Origin: Nocardiopsis sp. CC223A | GTDB taxonomy: Bacteria > Actinomycetota > Actinomycetes > Streptosporangiales > Streptosporangiaceae | NCBI RefSeq assembly: GCF_030766825.1 | Contig: NZ_JASFDV010000068.1 | Coordinates: 1-39,940 of the forward strand | Length of the DNA: 39,940 nt | Direction of reading: 5' to 3' | Shown: one piece after another, positions 25,390 through 32,609 of the stretch | Layout of the letters: each line of letters opens with the position of its first letter | Numbering within the stretch: the stretch's first letter is position 1 | The notes under the pieces: generated by a model | What the model was told of the DNA's origin: nothing | Seen by the model: the letters and a program-made list of their open reading frames with translations, nothing else | The model's database searches: none | Position numbers and translations under genes: made by a program

Positions 25390-26284
25390 CCTCCTCCAGT
25401 ACGAGTTCATGCGGCGCGCGCTGATCGCCGCGGTACTCGTCGGCCTGATCACCCCGGTCATCGGCACCTACCTGGTACAGCGGCGGCTGGCGCTGCTGGG
25501 CGACGGGATCGGGCACGTCGCCCTGACCGGGGTGGCCCTGGGCCTGCTCACCGGTACCTCACCACTGCTCACCGCCGCGGTCGTGTCGATGTTCGGCGCG
25601 ATCCTCATCGAGGTGGTGCGGGTGCGCACCCGCACCAGCGGGGACGTGGCCCTGGCACTGCTGTTCTACGGCGGCATCGCGGGCGGCGTGCTCCTCATCG
25701 GGCTCACCCCGGGGGCGAGCAACGCCACCCTGACCGGGTTCCTGTTCGGCTCGGTGAGCACCGTGAGCGAAGAGGACCTGTGGATCGTCGCGCTGCTGGC
25801 GCTGGGCGTGGCCGCCGTGGTGGCGGTGTTCGGCCGCGAGCTGTTCGTGCTGTGCCAGGACGAGGAGGTGGCCCGGGCGCACGGACTGCCGGTGCGCTTC
25901 CTGAGCGTGCTGCTGGCGGTCACCGCGGCGCTGACCGTGGTGATCGCGATGCGCGTGGTGGGGCTGCTCATGGTGAGCGCCCTGATGATCGTTCCGGTGG
26001 TCGCCGCCCAACAGCTCACCCGCAGTTTCCGGGTGACGATGTCGCTGGCCGTGGTGATCGGCCTGCTGTCCTCGCTGGGCGGGCTGAGCACCGCGTTCTA
26101 CGTCGACCTGGCCCCCGGCGCCACGATCGTGCTGTTGGCCCTGGCCGTGTTCGTGGTCGCGGTGGGCGTGGGAGGGGCGCTGCGCCGGGCCTCGGGACAC
26201 AGGGCCGCGAGCACCCGGCCACCGGTCGTCACCACGGCGGCCGGTACGATGCCCGAGAGCGATCCGGGGAGGGTGAGCCGTTGA
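25382..26284 (+). CDS. znuB: Zinc ABC transporter permease
   Basis: 300 aa, an ABC-3 family permease with about eight transmembrane helices. Typical motifs: FMRRALIAAVLVGLITPVIG, YLVQRRLALLGDGIGHVAL, and VVGLLMVSALMIVPVVAAQQ. It forms the membrane channel of the zinc importer with ZnuC. The GTG start lies inside the end of znuC and its stop overlaps the zur start (TTGA), so the three genes are translationally coupled. The soluble C-terminus after residue 275 is not conserved. Confidence 0.93.
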   Translation: MIDLLQYEFMRRALIAAVLVGLITPVIGTYLVQRRLALLGDGIGHVALTGVALGLLTGTSPLLTAAVVSMFGAILIEVVRVRTRTSGDVALALLFYGGIAGGVLLIGLTPGASNATLTGFLFGSVSTVSEEDLWIVALLALGVAAVVAVFGRELFVLCQDEEVARAHGLPVRFLSVLLAVTAALTVVIAMRVVGLLMVSALMIVPVVAAQQLTRSFRVTMSLAVVIGLLSSLGGLSTAFYVDLAPGATIVLLALAVFVVAVGVGGALRRASGHRAASTRPPVVTTAAGTMPESDPGRVSR

Positions 26285-26667
26285 GTACGACGACACGACG
26301 TGAAGCGGTCCGTCGGGCGCTGGACGCGTCCAGCGGTTTCCGCAGTGCCCAGGACCTGTACGCGGACCTGCGCGCCGAGGGTTCCAAGATCGGTCTGACC
26401 ACCGTCTACCGGGCGCTACAGGCGCTGAGTGACTCCGGTGAGATCGACGTGCTGCGCACGGACGACGGCGAGGCCGTCTACCGCGCCTGCGGCAGCGAGA
26501 GCCACCACCACCACCTGGTGTGCCGGGTGTGCTCGACCGCCGTGGAGGTGGAGGGCCCGGCCGTGGAACGCTGGGCCGCCGAGATGGGCGAGGCGCACGG
26601 GTTCACCGGCGTCACGCACAGCGTGGAGATCTTCGGGACCTGCGCGTCCTGCTCCCGCCTCGCCTGA
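26281..26667 (+). CDS. zur: Zinc uptake regulator Zur (Fur family)
   Basis: 128 aa from a TTG at 26281 with GGGAGGG 7 nt upstream, overlapping the znuB stop. The winged helix includes FRSAQDLYADLRAEGSKIGL and TTVYRALQALSDSGEID. The metal sites are seen in the His cluster SHHHHLVCRVC and the C-terminal CASC, giving the two CxxC pairs of the structural zinc site. Fur-family members with zinc importer operons act as zinc-dependent repressors; the Zur box at the operon promoter indicates autoregulation. A strong terminator follows 20 bp after the stop. Confidence 0.93.
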   Translation: MSTTTRREAVRRALDASSGFRSAQDLYADLRAEGSKIGLTTVYRALQALSDSGEIDVLRTDDGEAVYRACGSESHHHHLVCRVCSTAVEVEGPAVERWAAEMGEAHGFTGVTHSVEIFGTCASCSRLA

Positions 26668-26686
26668 GGTCCCGCCGGGCCACAAC

Positions 26687-26724
26687 GGACGGCCCCCGCT
26701 CCCACCCGGGAGCGGGGGCCGTCC
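26687..26724 (+). terminator. zur operon terminator
   Basis: Perfect 17-bp stem (26687-26703 with 26708-26724) and an ACCC loop. The 134-bp tandem duplication begins inside its left arm, so the second copy has only part of the hairpin. Confidence 0.85.
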
Positions 26725-26964
26725 GCCGTCGGAGCCGCCGGTCCTGCGCCGTCGGTCCGGTGCCCCTACCGGTGCCGGGCCCCGTCCCGGTCAGCCGTCC
26801 CGGCGCAGCGGTTCCAGGGCCGGGCGCTTGCGCTCCCACCCGGGAACGGGGGCCGTCCGCCGTCGGAGCCGCCGGTTCTGCGCCGTCGGTCCGGTGCCCC
26901 TACCGGTGCCGGGCCCCGTCCCGGTCAGCCGTCCCGGCGCAGCGGTTCCAGGGCCGGGCGCTTG
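26697..26964. repeat. 134-bp tandem duplication of an SGNH hydrolase 3' end
   Basis: Copies 26697-26830 and 26831-26964 are head to tail and differ at only two positions (G to A and C to T). The right copy holds the true last codons of the SGNH gene; the left copy repeats the last 13 codons including stop (26791-26830, KRPALEPLRRDG) with no start of its own. The left boundary falls inside the zur terminator stem. Confidence 0.95.
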
Positions 26965-27743
26965 GGGGCGACGCCGTCGCCGGAGGAGCGGCCGGTCAGC
27001 CGCCGGTGGATCCACGGCACCAGGAACTCGCGGGCCCAGTGCAGGTCCTCCTGGCGGGCGGCCCGCCAGTCACGGGGCTCGGCGGGCGGCCACGGCTCGT
27101 TCCAGTCGCCCTCGACCGGAATGCCCAGGACCTCGCACACACGCAGTGCCAGTCGGCGGTGGCCCTCCGGGGAGAGGTGGAGGCGGTCCCAGTTCCAGGC
27201 CCGCGCGTCGTCGAGGATGCGCATGCTCCACACGTCGACCACGTCGCAGCCGTACCGGTCGGCGACGGCCCGCAGGTGCATGTTGTAGGTGGCGATCTTG
27301 CCGCGCAGGTGACGCATGACCGGCTGCCAGTTGGTGTCGAAGCCGGTGAAGATCACGATGCGCGCGCCGGTGCGGGAGAGTTCGGCGATGGCCTCGGCGA
27401 AGGTGACGGCCACCGCGTCGGGGTCCGCGCCGGGGCGGATGATGTCGTTGCCGCCGGCGCAGATGGTGATGAGGTCGGGGGAGAGTTCGACGGCGCGGGG
27501 CAGCTGCTCGTCGACGATCTGCCGGATCAGCTTGCCGCGCACGGCGAGGTTGGCGTAGCGGACCTCGCCGACATGGTCGGCCAGGTGCTCGGCCACCCGG
27601 TCCGCCCAGCCGCGGTAGCGCCCGTTGGGCACGCTGTCGCTGTCCGGGTAGGGGTCGCTCATGCCCTCGGTGAAGCTGTCACCGAGGGCCACGTAGGACA
27701 GGATGTCCTTCTTGGTGAGGTCGTTCGTCCCAAAGCCGCTCAT
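26925..27743 (-). CDS. SGNH/GDSL-type esterase/lipase (first paralog)
   Basis: 272 aa. SGNH blocks: I, VALGDSFTEG with the nucleophile Ser; II, YANLAVRGK with the oxyanion Gly; III, CAGGNDI with the Asn; V, DRLHLSPEGH with the catalytic Asp and His. No signal peptide, so it is probably an intracellular esterase or lysophospholipase-like enzyme of unknown substrate. It is a tandem paralog of the gene at 27861; both end in the shared block RRLTGRSSGD. No Shine-Dalgarno sequence precedes the ATG. The start region is one arm of an inverted repeat (27726-27856), and the 3' end is duplicated downstream. Confidence 0.9.
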   Translation of the reverse strand: MSGFGTNDLTKKDILSYVALGDSFTEGMSDPYPDSDSVPNGRYRGWADRVAEHLADHVGEVRYANLAVRGKLIRQIVDEQLPRAVELSPDLITICAGGNDIIRPGADPDAVAVTFAEAIAELSRTGARIVIFTGFDTNWQPVMRHLRGKIATYNMHLRAVADRYGCDVVDVWSMRILDDARAWNWDRLHLSPEGHRRLALRVCEVLGIPVEGDWNEPWPPAEPRDWRAARQEDLHWAREFLVPWIHRRLTGRSSGDGVAPKRPALEPLRRDG

Positions 27744-27856
27744 AGTAAATGATGATGCAACTCCGCGCCATGGTTACGCGACAGTAGGTTTCCGTTTTTT
27801 CGGGTTTTGAGCGTGACGTCACACCCGCGGTACCCGCCATGAGCGGCTTCGGGACG
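27726..27856 (-). promoter_or_regulatory. Inverted repeat enclosing the start codon of the first SGNH gene
   Basis: The first 18 nt of the coding sequence (minus strand, 27743-27726, ATGAGCGGCTTTGGGACG) recur on the plus strand at 27839-27856 with one change. In RNA reading from the upstream SGNH gene into this one, the arms pair over 18 bp with one G-U pair around an 82-nt loop, burying the start codon. Confidence 0.6.
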
Positions 27857-27860
27857 CCGG

Positions 27861-28655
27861 TCAGCGCCCCTTGGTGAGGGGTGTCAGCTCCGGGCGCTTG
27901 GCGGTGACGGTGTCACCGGAGGAGCGGCCGGTCAGGCGGCGGCCGATCCACGGGCCCAGCGAGTCCTTGACCCAGGTCAGGTCCTCCCTGAGCGCCTCGG
28001 TGCGGCCCACCGGCTCCACCTGCGGCCAGGGCTCGTCCCAGCGCTCGGCGACCGGGACGCCCAGCACCTCGGCCACCCGCAGCGCCAGGCGGCGGTGGCC
28101 CTCCGAGGACATGTGCAGCCGGTCGGCGTCCCAGGCGCGGGCGTCGGTCAGCACGTCCATGGACCACTGGTCGACCAGGAGGCAGTCGTGGCGGTCGGCG
28201 ATCGCGCGGACGTTCAGGTAGTAGCGGGCGAACAGGCCGATGGTGCCGCGCATGTAGCCGGAGGCGATGTTCACGCCGGTGAACAGCACCACCTGCGAAC
28301 CGTTGGCGCGCAGCCGGGACACGGTGTGGTCCAGGATCTTGGCCATCCGCTCCGGGTCGCCCGCCGGGCGCAGCAGGTCGTTGCCGCCCGCGCACAGGGT
28401 GACCAGGTCGGGGGCCATCTCCAGGGTCGGGGGCAGCTGGTCGGTGACGATCTGGCGCATCAGCTTGCCGCGCACGGCGAGGTTGGCGTACCGGATCTCC
28501 CCCAGGTGGTCGGCCAGGTGCTCGGCCGTCCGGTCCGCCCAGCCGCGGAAGCCCGAGCCGTCCGGGTAGGGGTCGCCCACCCCCTCGGTGAAGCTGTCGC
28601 CGATCGAGACCAGCGACATGCCCGGGCGCAGCAGAGGTGCGTCCTGCACCGCCAT
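27861..28655 (-). CDS. SGNH/GDSL-type esterase/lipase (second paralog)
   Basis: 264 aa with the same blocks: VSIGDSFTEGVGDPYPDG, YANLAVRGKLMRQIV, CAGGNDLLRP and DRLHMSSEGHRRLALR. It aligns with the first paralog along the whole length at roughly half to two-thirds identity by eye, so the pair arose by gene duplication. ATG with GGGGGA 9 nt upstream. It starts 3 nt after the uppS stop and is the third gene of a recO-uppS-SGNH transcription unit. The link to undecaprenyl synthesis may only be positional. Confidence 0.9.
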   Translation of the reverse strand: MAVQDAPLLRPGMSLVSIGDSFTEGVGDPYPDGSGFRGWADRTAEHLADHLGEIRYANLAVRGKLMRQIVTDQLPPTLEMAPDLVTLCAGGNDLLRPAGDPERMAKILDHTVSRLRANGSQVVLFTGVNIASGYMRGTIGLFARYYLNVRAIADRHDCLLVDQWSMDVLTDARAWDADRLHMSSEGHRRLALRVAEVLGVPVAERWDEPWPQVEPVGRTEALREDLTWVKDSLGPWIGRRLTGRSSGDTVTAKRPELTPLTKGR

Positions 28656-28658
28656 CGG

Positions 28659-29489
28659 TCATTCCCCCTTTTCTTCGGGTACGGCCACCGGGTTGGGTTC
28701 GGCACCGCCGTAGCGGCGGTCCCGGCGCGCGTAGATCTCACAGGCCCGCCACAGGTCGCGGCGGTCGAAGTCGGGCCAGAGCGTGTCCAGGAAGACGAAC
28801 TCGGCGTAGGCGGACTGCCACAGGAGGAAGTTGGACAGCCGCTGCTCGCCCGAGGAGCGGACGAACAGGTCCACCGGGGGGACCTCCGGCGAGTACAGGT
28901 GCCGGGAGAGGGTGTCCTCGGTGATCTTGTCCGGGGAGATCTCCCCGGCCGCGGCCTTGCGGGCCAGCGTGCGCACGGCGTCGACGATCTCGGCCTGGCC
29001 CCCGTAGTTGACGCAGAACTGGAGGGTGAGCGCGGTGTTGTCGCGGGTCATCTCCTCGGCGTCGCGCAGCTCCTTGATGACGCTCTTCCAGAGCATGCCG
29101 GAGCGGCCCGCCCAGGTGACGCGCACCCCGCGGGCGTGCAGCTCGTCGCGCCGACGGCGGATGACGTCGCGGTTGAAGCCCATGAGGAAGCGGACCTCCT
29201 CCGGGGAGCGCTTCCAGTTCTCCGTGGAGAAGGCGTACGCGGACAGGTTGGGGACGCCCAACTCCAGGGCGCCCTCGATGACGTCGAAGAGGGACGCCTC
29301 ACCGGCCTTGTGGCCGTCGGTGCGCGGCAGGCCCCGCTGCTTGGCCCAGCGGCCGTTGCCGTCCATGACCACGGCCACGTGCCGGGGCACCAGGTCGGCG
29401 GGGAGTTCGGGAGGGCGCGCCCCGCTCTCGTGCGGGACGGGCGCGGTGTACTCCCGCCGGTTACCGGTGTCGAAGCTGAACAGACTCAA
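28659..29489 (-). CDS. uppS: Isoprenyl transferase (undecaprenyl diphosphate synthase type)
   Basis: 276 aa. Cis-prenyltransferase elongating farnesyl-PP with isopentenyl-PP to the polyprenyl carrier for peptidoglycan and teichoic acid. Motifs: VAVVMDGNGRWAKQRG with catalytic D43, TDGHKAG, YAFSTENWKRSPEEV, LQFCVNYGGQAEIV, VDLFVRSSGEQRLSNFLLWQ and FLDTLWPDF. The start is a TTG at 29487-29489 that overlaps the recO stop (TTGA), with GTGGAG 5 nt upstream; homologs begin in this region. The recO-uppS order is conserved across actinobacteria. Confidence 0.96.
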   Translation of the reverse strand: MSLFSFDTGNRREYTAPVPHESGARPPELPADLVPRHVAVVMDGNGRWAKQRGLPRTDGHKAGEASLFDVIEGALELGVPNLSAYAFSTENWKRSPEEVRFLMGFNRDVIRRRRDELHARGVRVTWAGRSGMLWKSVIKELRDAEEMTRDNTALTLQFCVNYGGQAEIVDAVRTLARKAAAGEISPDKITEDTLSRHLYSPEVPPVDLFVRSSGEQRLSNFLLWQSAYAEFVFLDTLWPDFDRRDLWRACEIYARRDRRYGGAEPNPVAVPEEKGE

Positions 29490-30217
29490 GAACGCTCCAC
29501 ATGGCGCAGTGATCGGATTCCGTTTTCCAGGTGCCACTGTAGGTACGCCGCGACCAGGCCGCTGCACTCGGTGCGGTGCCGTGGGTCGCTGGCGTCCGCC
29601 GCCGCCCAGTCGCCGCCGAGCAGGGACGACATGAGGCGGACGGTATCGGCCGCGGGGTGCACGCTGCCGTGCGGGCGGCACACCGAGCACACCGTTCCGC
29701 CCGCGTGGATCGCGAAGGACCGGTGCTCTCCGCGGTCGCCGCAGCGGGCGCACTCGGACAGGGCCGGGGCGTACCCGGCCACGGCCAGGGAGCGCAGCAG
29801 GTAGGCGTCCAGGACCAGCCGGGCGTCATGGGTGCCCTCGCCCAGGGTACGCAGTGCGCCCAGGAGCAGGAGGAACTGGCGCAGGGCCGGGTCCTTCTCG
29901 ACGGCGACGACCTTCTCCGCGGTCTCCAGCATCGCGGTGGCGGCGGTGTACCGGGAGTAGTCGGCGACGATCGCCTCGCCGTAGGCGCGGACGGTCTCGG
30001 CCTGGGTGACGACGTCCAGGGTCCGCCCGGTGTGCAGTTGCAGGTCGACGTGGGTGCAGGGCTCCAGCCGGGCGCCGAACCGCGACCGGGTGCGCCGCAC
30101 CCCCTTGCCCACCGCCCTGACCAGGCCGTGGCGCCTGGTCAGCAGGGTGATGATGCGGTCGGCCTCGCCCAGCTTCTGATTGCGCAGGACGACGCCCTCG
30201 TCACGGTAGAGGCTCAC
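29486..30217 (-). CDS. recO: DNA repair protein RecO
   Basis: 243 aa. The N-terminal OB-fold begins SLYRDEGVVLRNQKLGEADR followed by IITLLTRRHGLVRAVGKGVR; the C-terminal helical domain has the zinc-finger Cys set CARCGD ... CSVCR. RecO loads RecA onto SSB-coated DNA in the RecFOR pathway. The GTG start lies directly against GGGGGA, an unusually short spacing, but no other in-frame start fits the family N-terminus. First gene of recO-uppS-SGNH, coupled to uppS by a 4-nt overlap. Confidence 0.95.
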   Translation of the reverse strand: MSLYRDEGVVLRNQKLGEADRIITLLTRRHGLVRAVGKGVRRTRSRFGARLEPCTHVDLQLHTGRTLDVVTQAETVRAYGEAIVADYSRYTAATAMLETAEKVVAVEKDPALRQFLLLLGALRTLGEGTHDARLVLDAYLLRSLAVAGYAPALSECARCGDRGEHRSFAIHAGGTVCSVCRPHGSVHPAADTVRLMSSLLGGDWAAADASDPRHRTECSGLVAAYLQWHLENGIRSLRHVERS

Positions 30218-30546
30218 TCCCCCATTGTCGCGGATGCCGGTGACCGTCCTCGCGCCGGGATGGACCGGATACTCCGGACGCGCACCGCCTTGACCAGGTT
30301 GATTACGTTTTGGATTCCCTTTTCAAGATATTTGGTCTACTCTCACGCGCTAGATGTCCCTCGCCGAGCCCGCCGCCCTTCCCCCGCGGCCCCCTCGGCG
30401 CAGCCGCGCGGCAGGCGCGGTCCCCGGCCACCGGGCCACCGAGTCCGCACACGGCCATGGGCGAACACAGAACCACCCGGGGGTACGAACCCCGCCTCGG
30501 ACGGCCGAGCCCGTCCGCATGCCGCACATACCGGAGGAGAGCGATT
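30218..30546. other. Divergent promoter region of recO and the CAP-domain gene
   Basis: About 330 bp. An A+T-rich stretch at 30290-30345 (starting TTGACCAGG and continuing TTACGTTTTGGATTCCC) should carry the promoter(s). The following 200 bp up to the CAP-domain gene is GC-rich, giving that gene a long leader; no structured element was identified. Confidence 0.35.
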
Positions 30547-31413
30547 ATGGCGCGTGGTCGTCGAGGAAAACGACGGGCCGGCACCCGGCGCTCCCAGCGC
30601 AGACGGCCGGTACCCCTCGTCGTGACGCTGGCGGCCGTGCCGGTGGGTCTGGCCCTGGCCGGAACGCTGCTGGTCACGGGGTTCGGTGAGGAACTGGACC
30701 CGTTCCGGACCACCGCGGACGGCTCGGCCCTGTCCGAGGACGGCGCGGCCTCGTCGATCAGCACCGAGGCGCCGTCGGTCCCGGACGCGTCCGAGGACCC
30801 GGACTTCTTCGTGTCCCCGGACGCGCAGGAGGAGCGCACCCCGTCGGGGGACAGCGAGCCGCAGAGCGCCGACGTCACCGCCTCGGCCTCACCCGAGGAC
30901 TCCGAGGAAGAGGACACGGGCACGGACGCGGACGGGGACCGTGGTGAGAACGCCGGCGGCTCGGGCGGGTCCGGCGGCAGCGGCGGCAGCGGCGGCTCCG
31001 AAGGTTCGGGCGGGTCCGGCGGGGGCGGTGGCGGCGGGGGGACCTCCTCGGCCGTCACCGACGAGGTCGTGCGCCTGGTCAACGTCGAGCGCGCCGGCGC
31101 CGGGTGCGACGCACTGCGCGTGGACTCGCGGCTCACCGCCGCGGCCCAGGAGCACAGCGAGGACATGGACCGGCGCGACTACATGAGCCACCAGAGCCCC
31201 GAGGGCGAGGGCCCGGGGGATCGGGCCGCCCGTCACGGGTACGACGCCTGGGGCGCCGAGAACGTCGCCAAGGGGCAGACCAGCGCCGCCCAGGTGATGG
31301 ACGCCTGGATGAACAGCGAGGGCCACCGCAGGAACATCCTGAACTGCGGGCTGGTCGCGATCGGTGTCGGCGAGTCCGGCAACGCCTGGACCCAGCTGTT
31401 CGGCTGGGAGTGA
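30547..31413 (+). CDS. CAP-superfamily (SCP/PR-1-like) surface protein
   Basis: 288 aa. Basic N-terminus, a single hydrophobic segment (about residues 22-44), then an acidic Ser/Glu-rich spacer and a Gly/Ser run (about 138-165), which together place the C-terminal domain outside the membrane as an anchored or secreted protein. The CAP domain (about 168-288) shows EVVRLVNVERAGAGCDALRV, EHSEDM, DYMSHQSPEG, WGAENVAKGQ, EGHRRNILNC and WTQLFG, including the His/Glu cavity residues. Bacterial CAP proteins are of mostly unknown function, often wall- or spore-associated. ATG with GGAGGAGAG upstream. Confidence 0.9.
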   Translation: MARGRRGKRRAGTRRSQRRRPVPLVVTLAAVPVGLALAGTLLVTGFGEELDPFRTTADGSALSEDGAASSISTEAPSVPDASEDPDFFVSPDAQEERTPSGDSEPQSADVTASASPEDSEEEDTGTDADGDRGENAGGSGGSGGSGGSGGSEGSGGSGGGGGGGGTSSAVTDEVVRLVNVERAGAGCDALRVDSRLTAAAQEHSEDMDRRDYMSHQSPEGEGPGDRAARHGYDAWGAENVAKGQTSAAQVMDAWMNSEGHRRNILNCGLVAIGVGESGNAWTQLFGWE

Positions 31414-31834
31414 CCCCGGGGAATCCGACGGCCGGGTCCGTGGGGGTTCACGGGAAGGAAACCGCCGCGGTGCCGCCCGGCCGGGCCCGACGGGAGCCCG
31501 AGCGGTGGGGCGGAGGGTGGGCCTGCCGGGCTTCTCCACGGATGAAGAAGGAGAAGGAGGCAGGTCCGCCTCGGGCGGGCGACGTGCGGTCGGCCGCGTC
31601 CGGCGCGGCCTCCGGCCGCCGCACCGCGGCCGTGCCGTCTCCGGGTTCCGCGGCGGACAGGAGGACGCGGAGGGTCCGCCGAACGGTCTCGGCGTGCACC
31701 ATGTCCGGAATGCTCCCATCGCCGGAACCCCTGCCTCCAGGGATTTCCCGCCCTCCGGGCGAGGCGTCGGAGGCGGGCGGTACTGTGCCGGAGTCACCTC
31801 TTGGAAGCGGAAGGCGACGGCGAAGGGGACGGAC
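31414..31834. other. Intergenic region without a supported gene
   Basis: About 420 bp of GC-rich sequence. Open frames on both strands have no family resemblance. Short GC inverted repeats are present but none stands out as a terminator, and I see no clear promoter for the DUF2625 gene. Confidence 0.3.
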
Positions 31835-32548
31835 GTGCGCGAGCTCAGCGAGCTGGTCGAGGTGGACCGCCCCGGGTGGCCGGTGGTGCTGGGGCACCTG
31901 GAACGCGCCCGGGTACCGGTACGGGTGCTGCCCGGCGACCCCGGCCGCGGGCGGACCTGCCTGCACCGGTTGCAGGTCACGGCGCGCTCGTTCCTGGGCG
32001 CGCTGGCCCTGGAGAGCGGCGGCCTGCTCGTGGACCACGGGTGGCTGCGCGTGTACGGGGGCGGCGGCCCGGGGCTGCCCGGGCTCGGCGAGGTCAACGA
32101 CCTGAGCGCGGCGGTGGTGCACGGACCCCCGGTGCGCCTGGTCGTGGGCCACGACGTGCTGGGCGGGGTCTTCGCGCTCAACGGCCCGGCCTGCGAGGAC
32201 GACCGGTACCCGGGACGGCCCGGGGAGATGGTGTACTTCGCCCCCGACAGCCTGGCGTGGGAGCCGCTGGAGGCCGCCTACTCCTCGTGGCTGCAATGGA
32301 TGCTCGAAGAGCACAACCTGGAGAACTTCTACGCCGACCTGCGCTGGCCGGGGTGGCGCGAGGAGGTCGCGGAGCTGGCCCCGGACCAGGGTCTGTCATC
32401 GGTGCCGTTCCTGTGGACGCAGGAGGCCGCAGCGGACCCGGCGGCGGTCCGGCGGCGGCCGGTGCCGCTGGCCGAACTGGCGGGGCTGAACCGCGAGTTC
32501 GCCGCGCTCGCGGGCGAACCCGATCCGGGGCCGTTCGGGACGCTGTGA
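31835..32548 (+). CDS. DUF2625 family protein
   Basis: 237 aa. Starts VRELSELVEVDRPGWPVV and contains LPGDPGRGRTCLHRLQVTAR, SGGLLVDHGWLRVYGGGG, NGPACEDDRYPGRPGEMVYF, and APDSLAWEPLEAAYSSWLQW, the conserved blocks of DUF2625. Soluble, cytoplasmic, no known biochemical role. The GTG at 31835 has AAGGGGAC about 5 nt upstream and gives the family N-terminus. The frame stays open upstream but without conserved sequence. Convergent with leuA. Confidence 0.85.
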   Translation: MRELSELVEVDRPGWPVVLGHLERARVPVRVLPGDPGRGRTCLHRLQVTARSFLGALALESGGLLVDHGWLRVYGGGGPGLPGLGEVNDLSAAVVHGPPVRLVVGHDVLGGVFALNGPACEDDRYPGRPGEMVYFAPDSLAWEPLEAAYSSWLQWMLEEHNLENFYADLRWPGWREEVAELAPDQGLSSVPFLWTQEAAADPAAVRRRPVPLAELAGLNREFAALAGEPDPGPFGTL

Positions 32549-32570
32549 CCTTCCGGCCGCGGAAACGGGC

Positions 32571-32597
32571 GGGGCCCGCGGCGGCGCCGCGGACCCC
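32571..32597. terminator. Hairpin between DUF2625 gene and leuA
   Basis: 12-bp stem GGGGCCCGCGGC / GCCGCGGACCCC with one mismatched pair and a GGC loop, between convergent stop codons (32548 and 32610). Confidence 0.6.
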
Positions 32598-32609
32598 CGT
32601 GCGGATGTG

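Noticed and set aside
30958..31045. Repetitive GGC/GGS DNA resembling a microsatellite or CRISPR-like array
   Set aside because: It is the in-frame Gly/Ser linker of the CAP-domain protein; unit length is irregular and there are no spacers.
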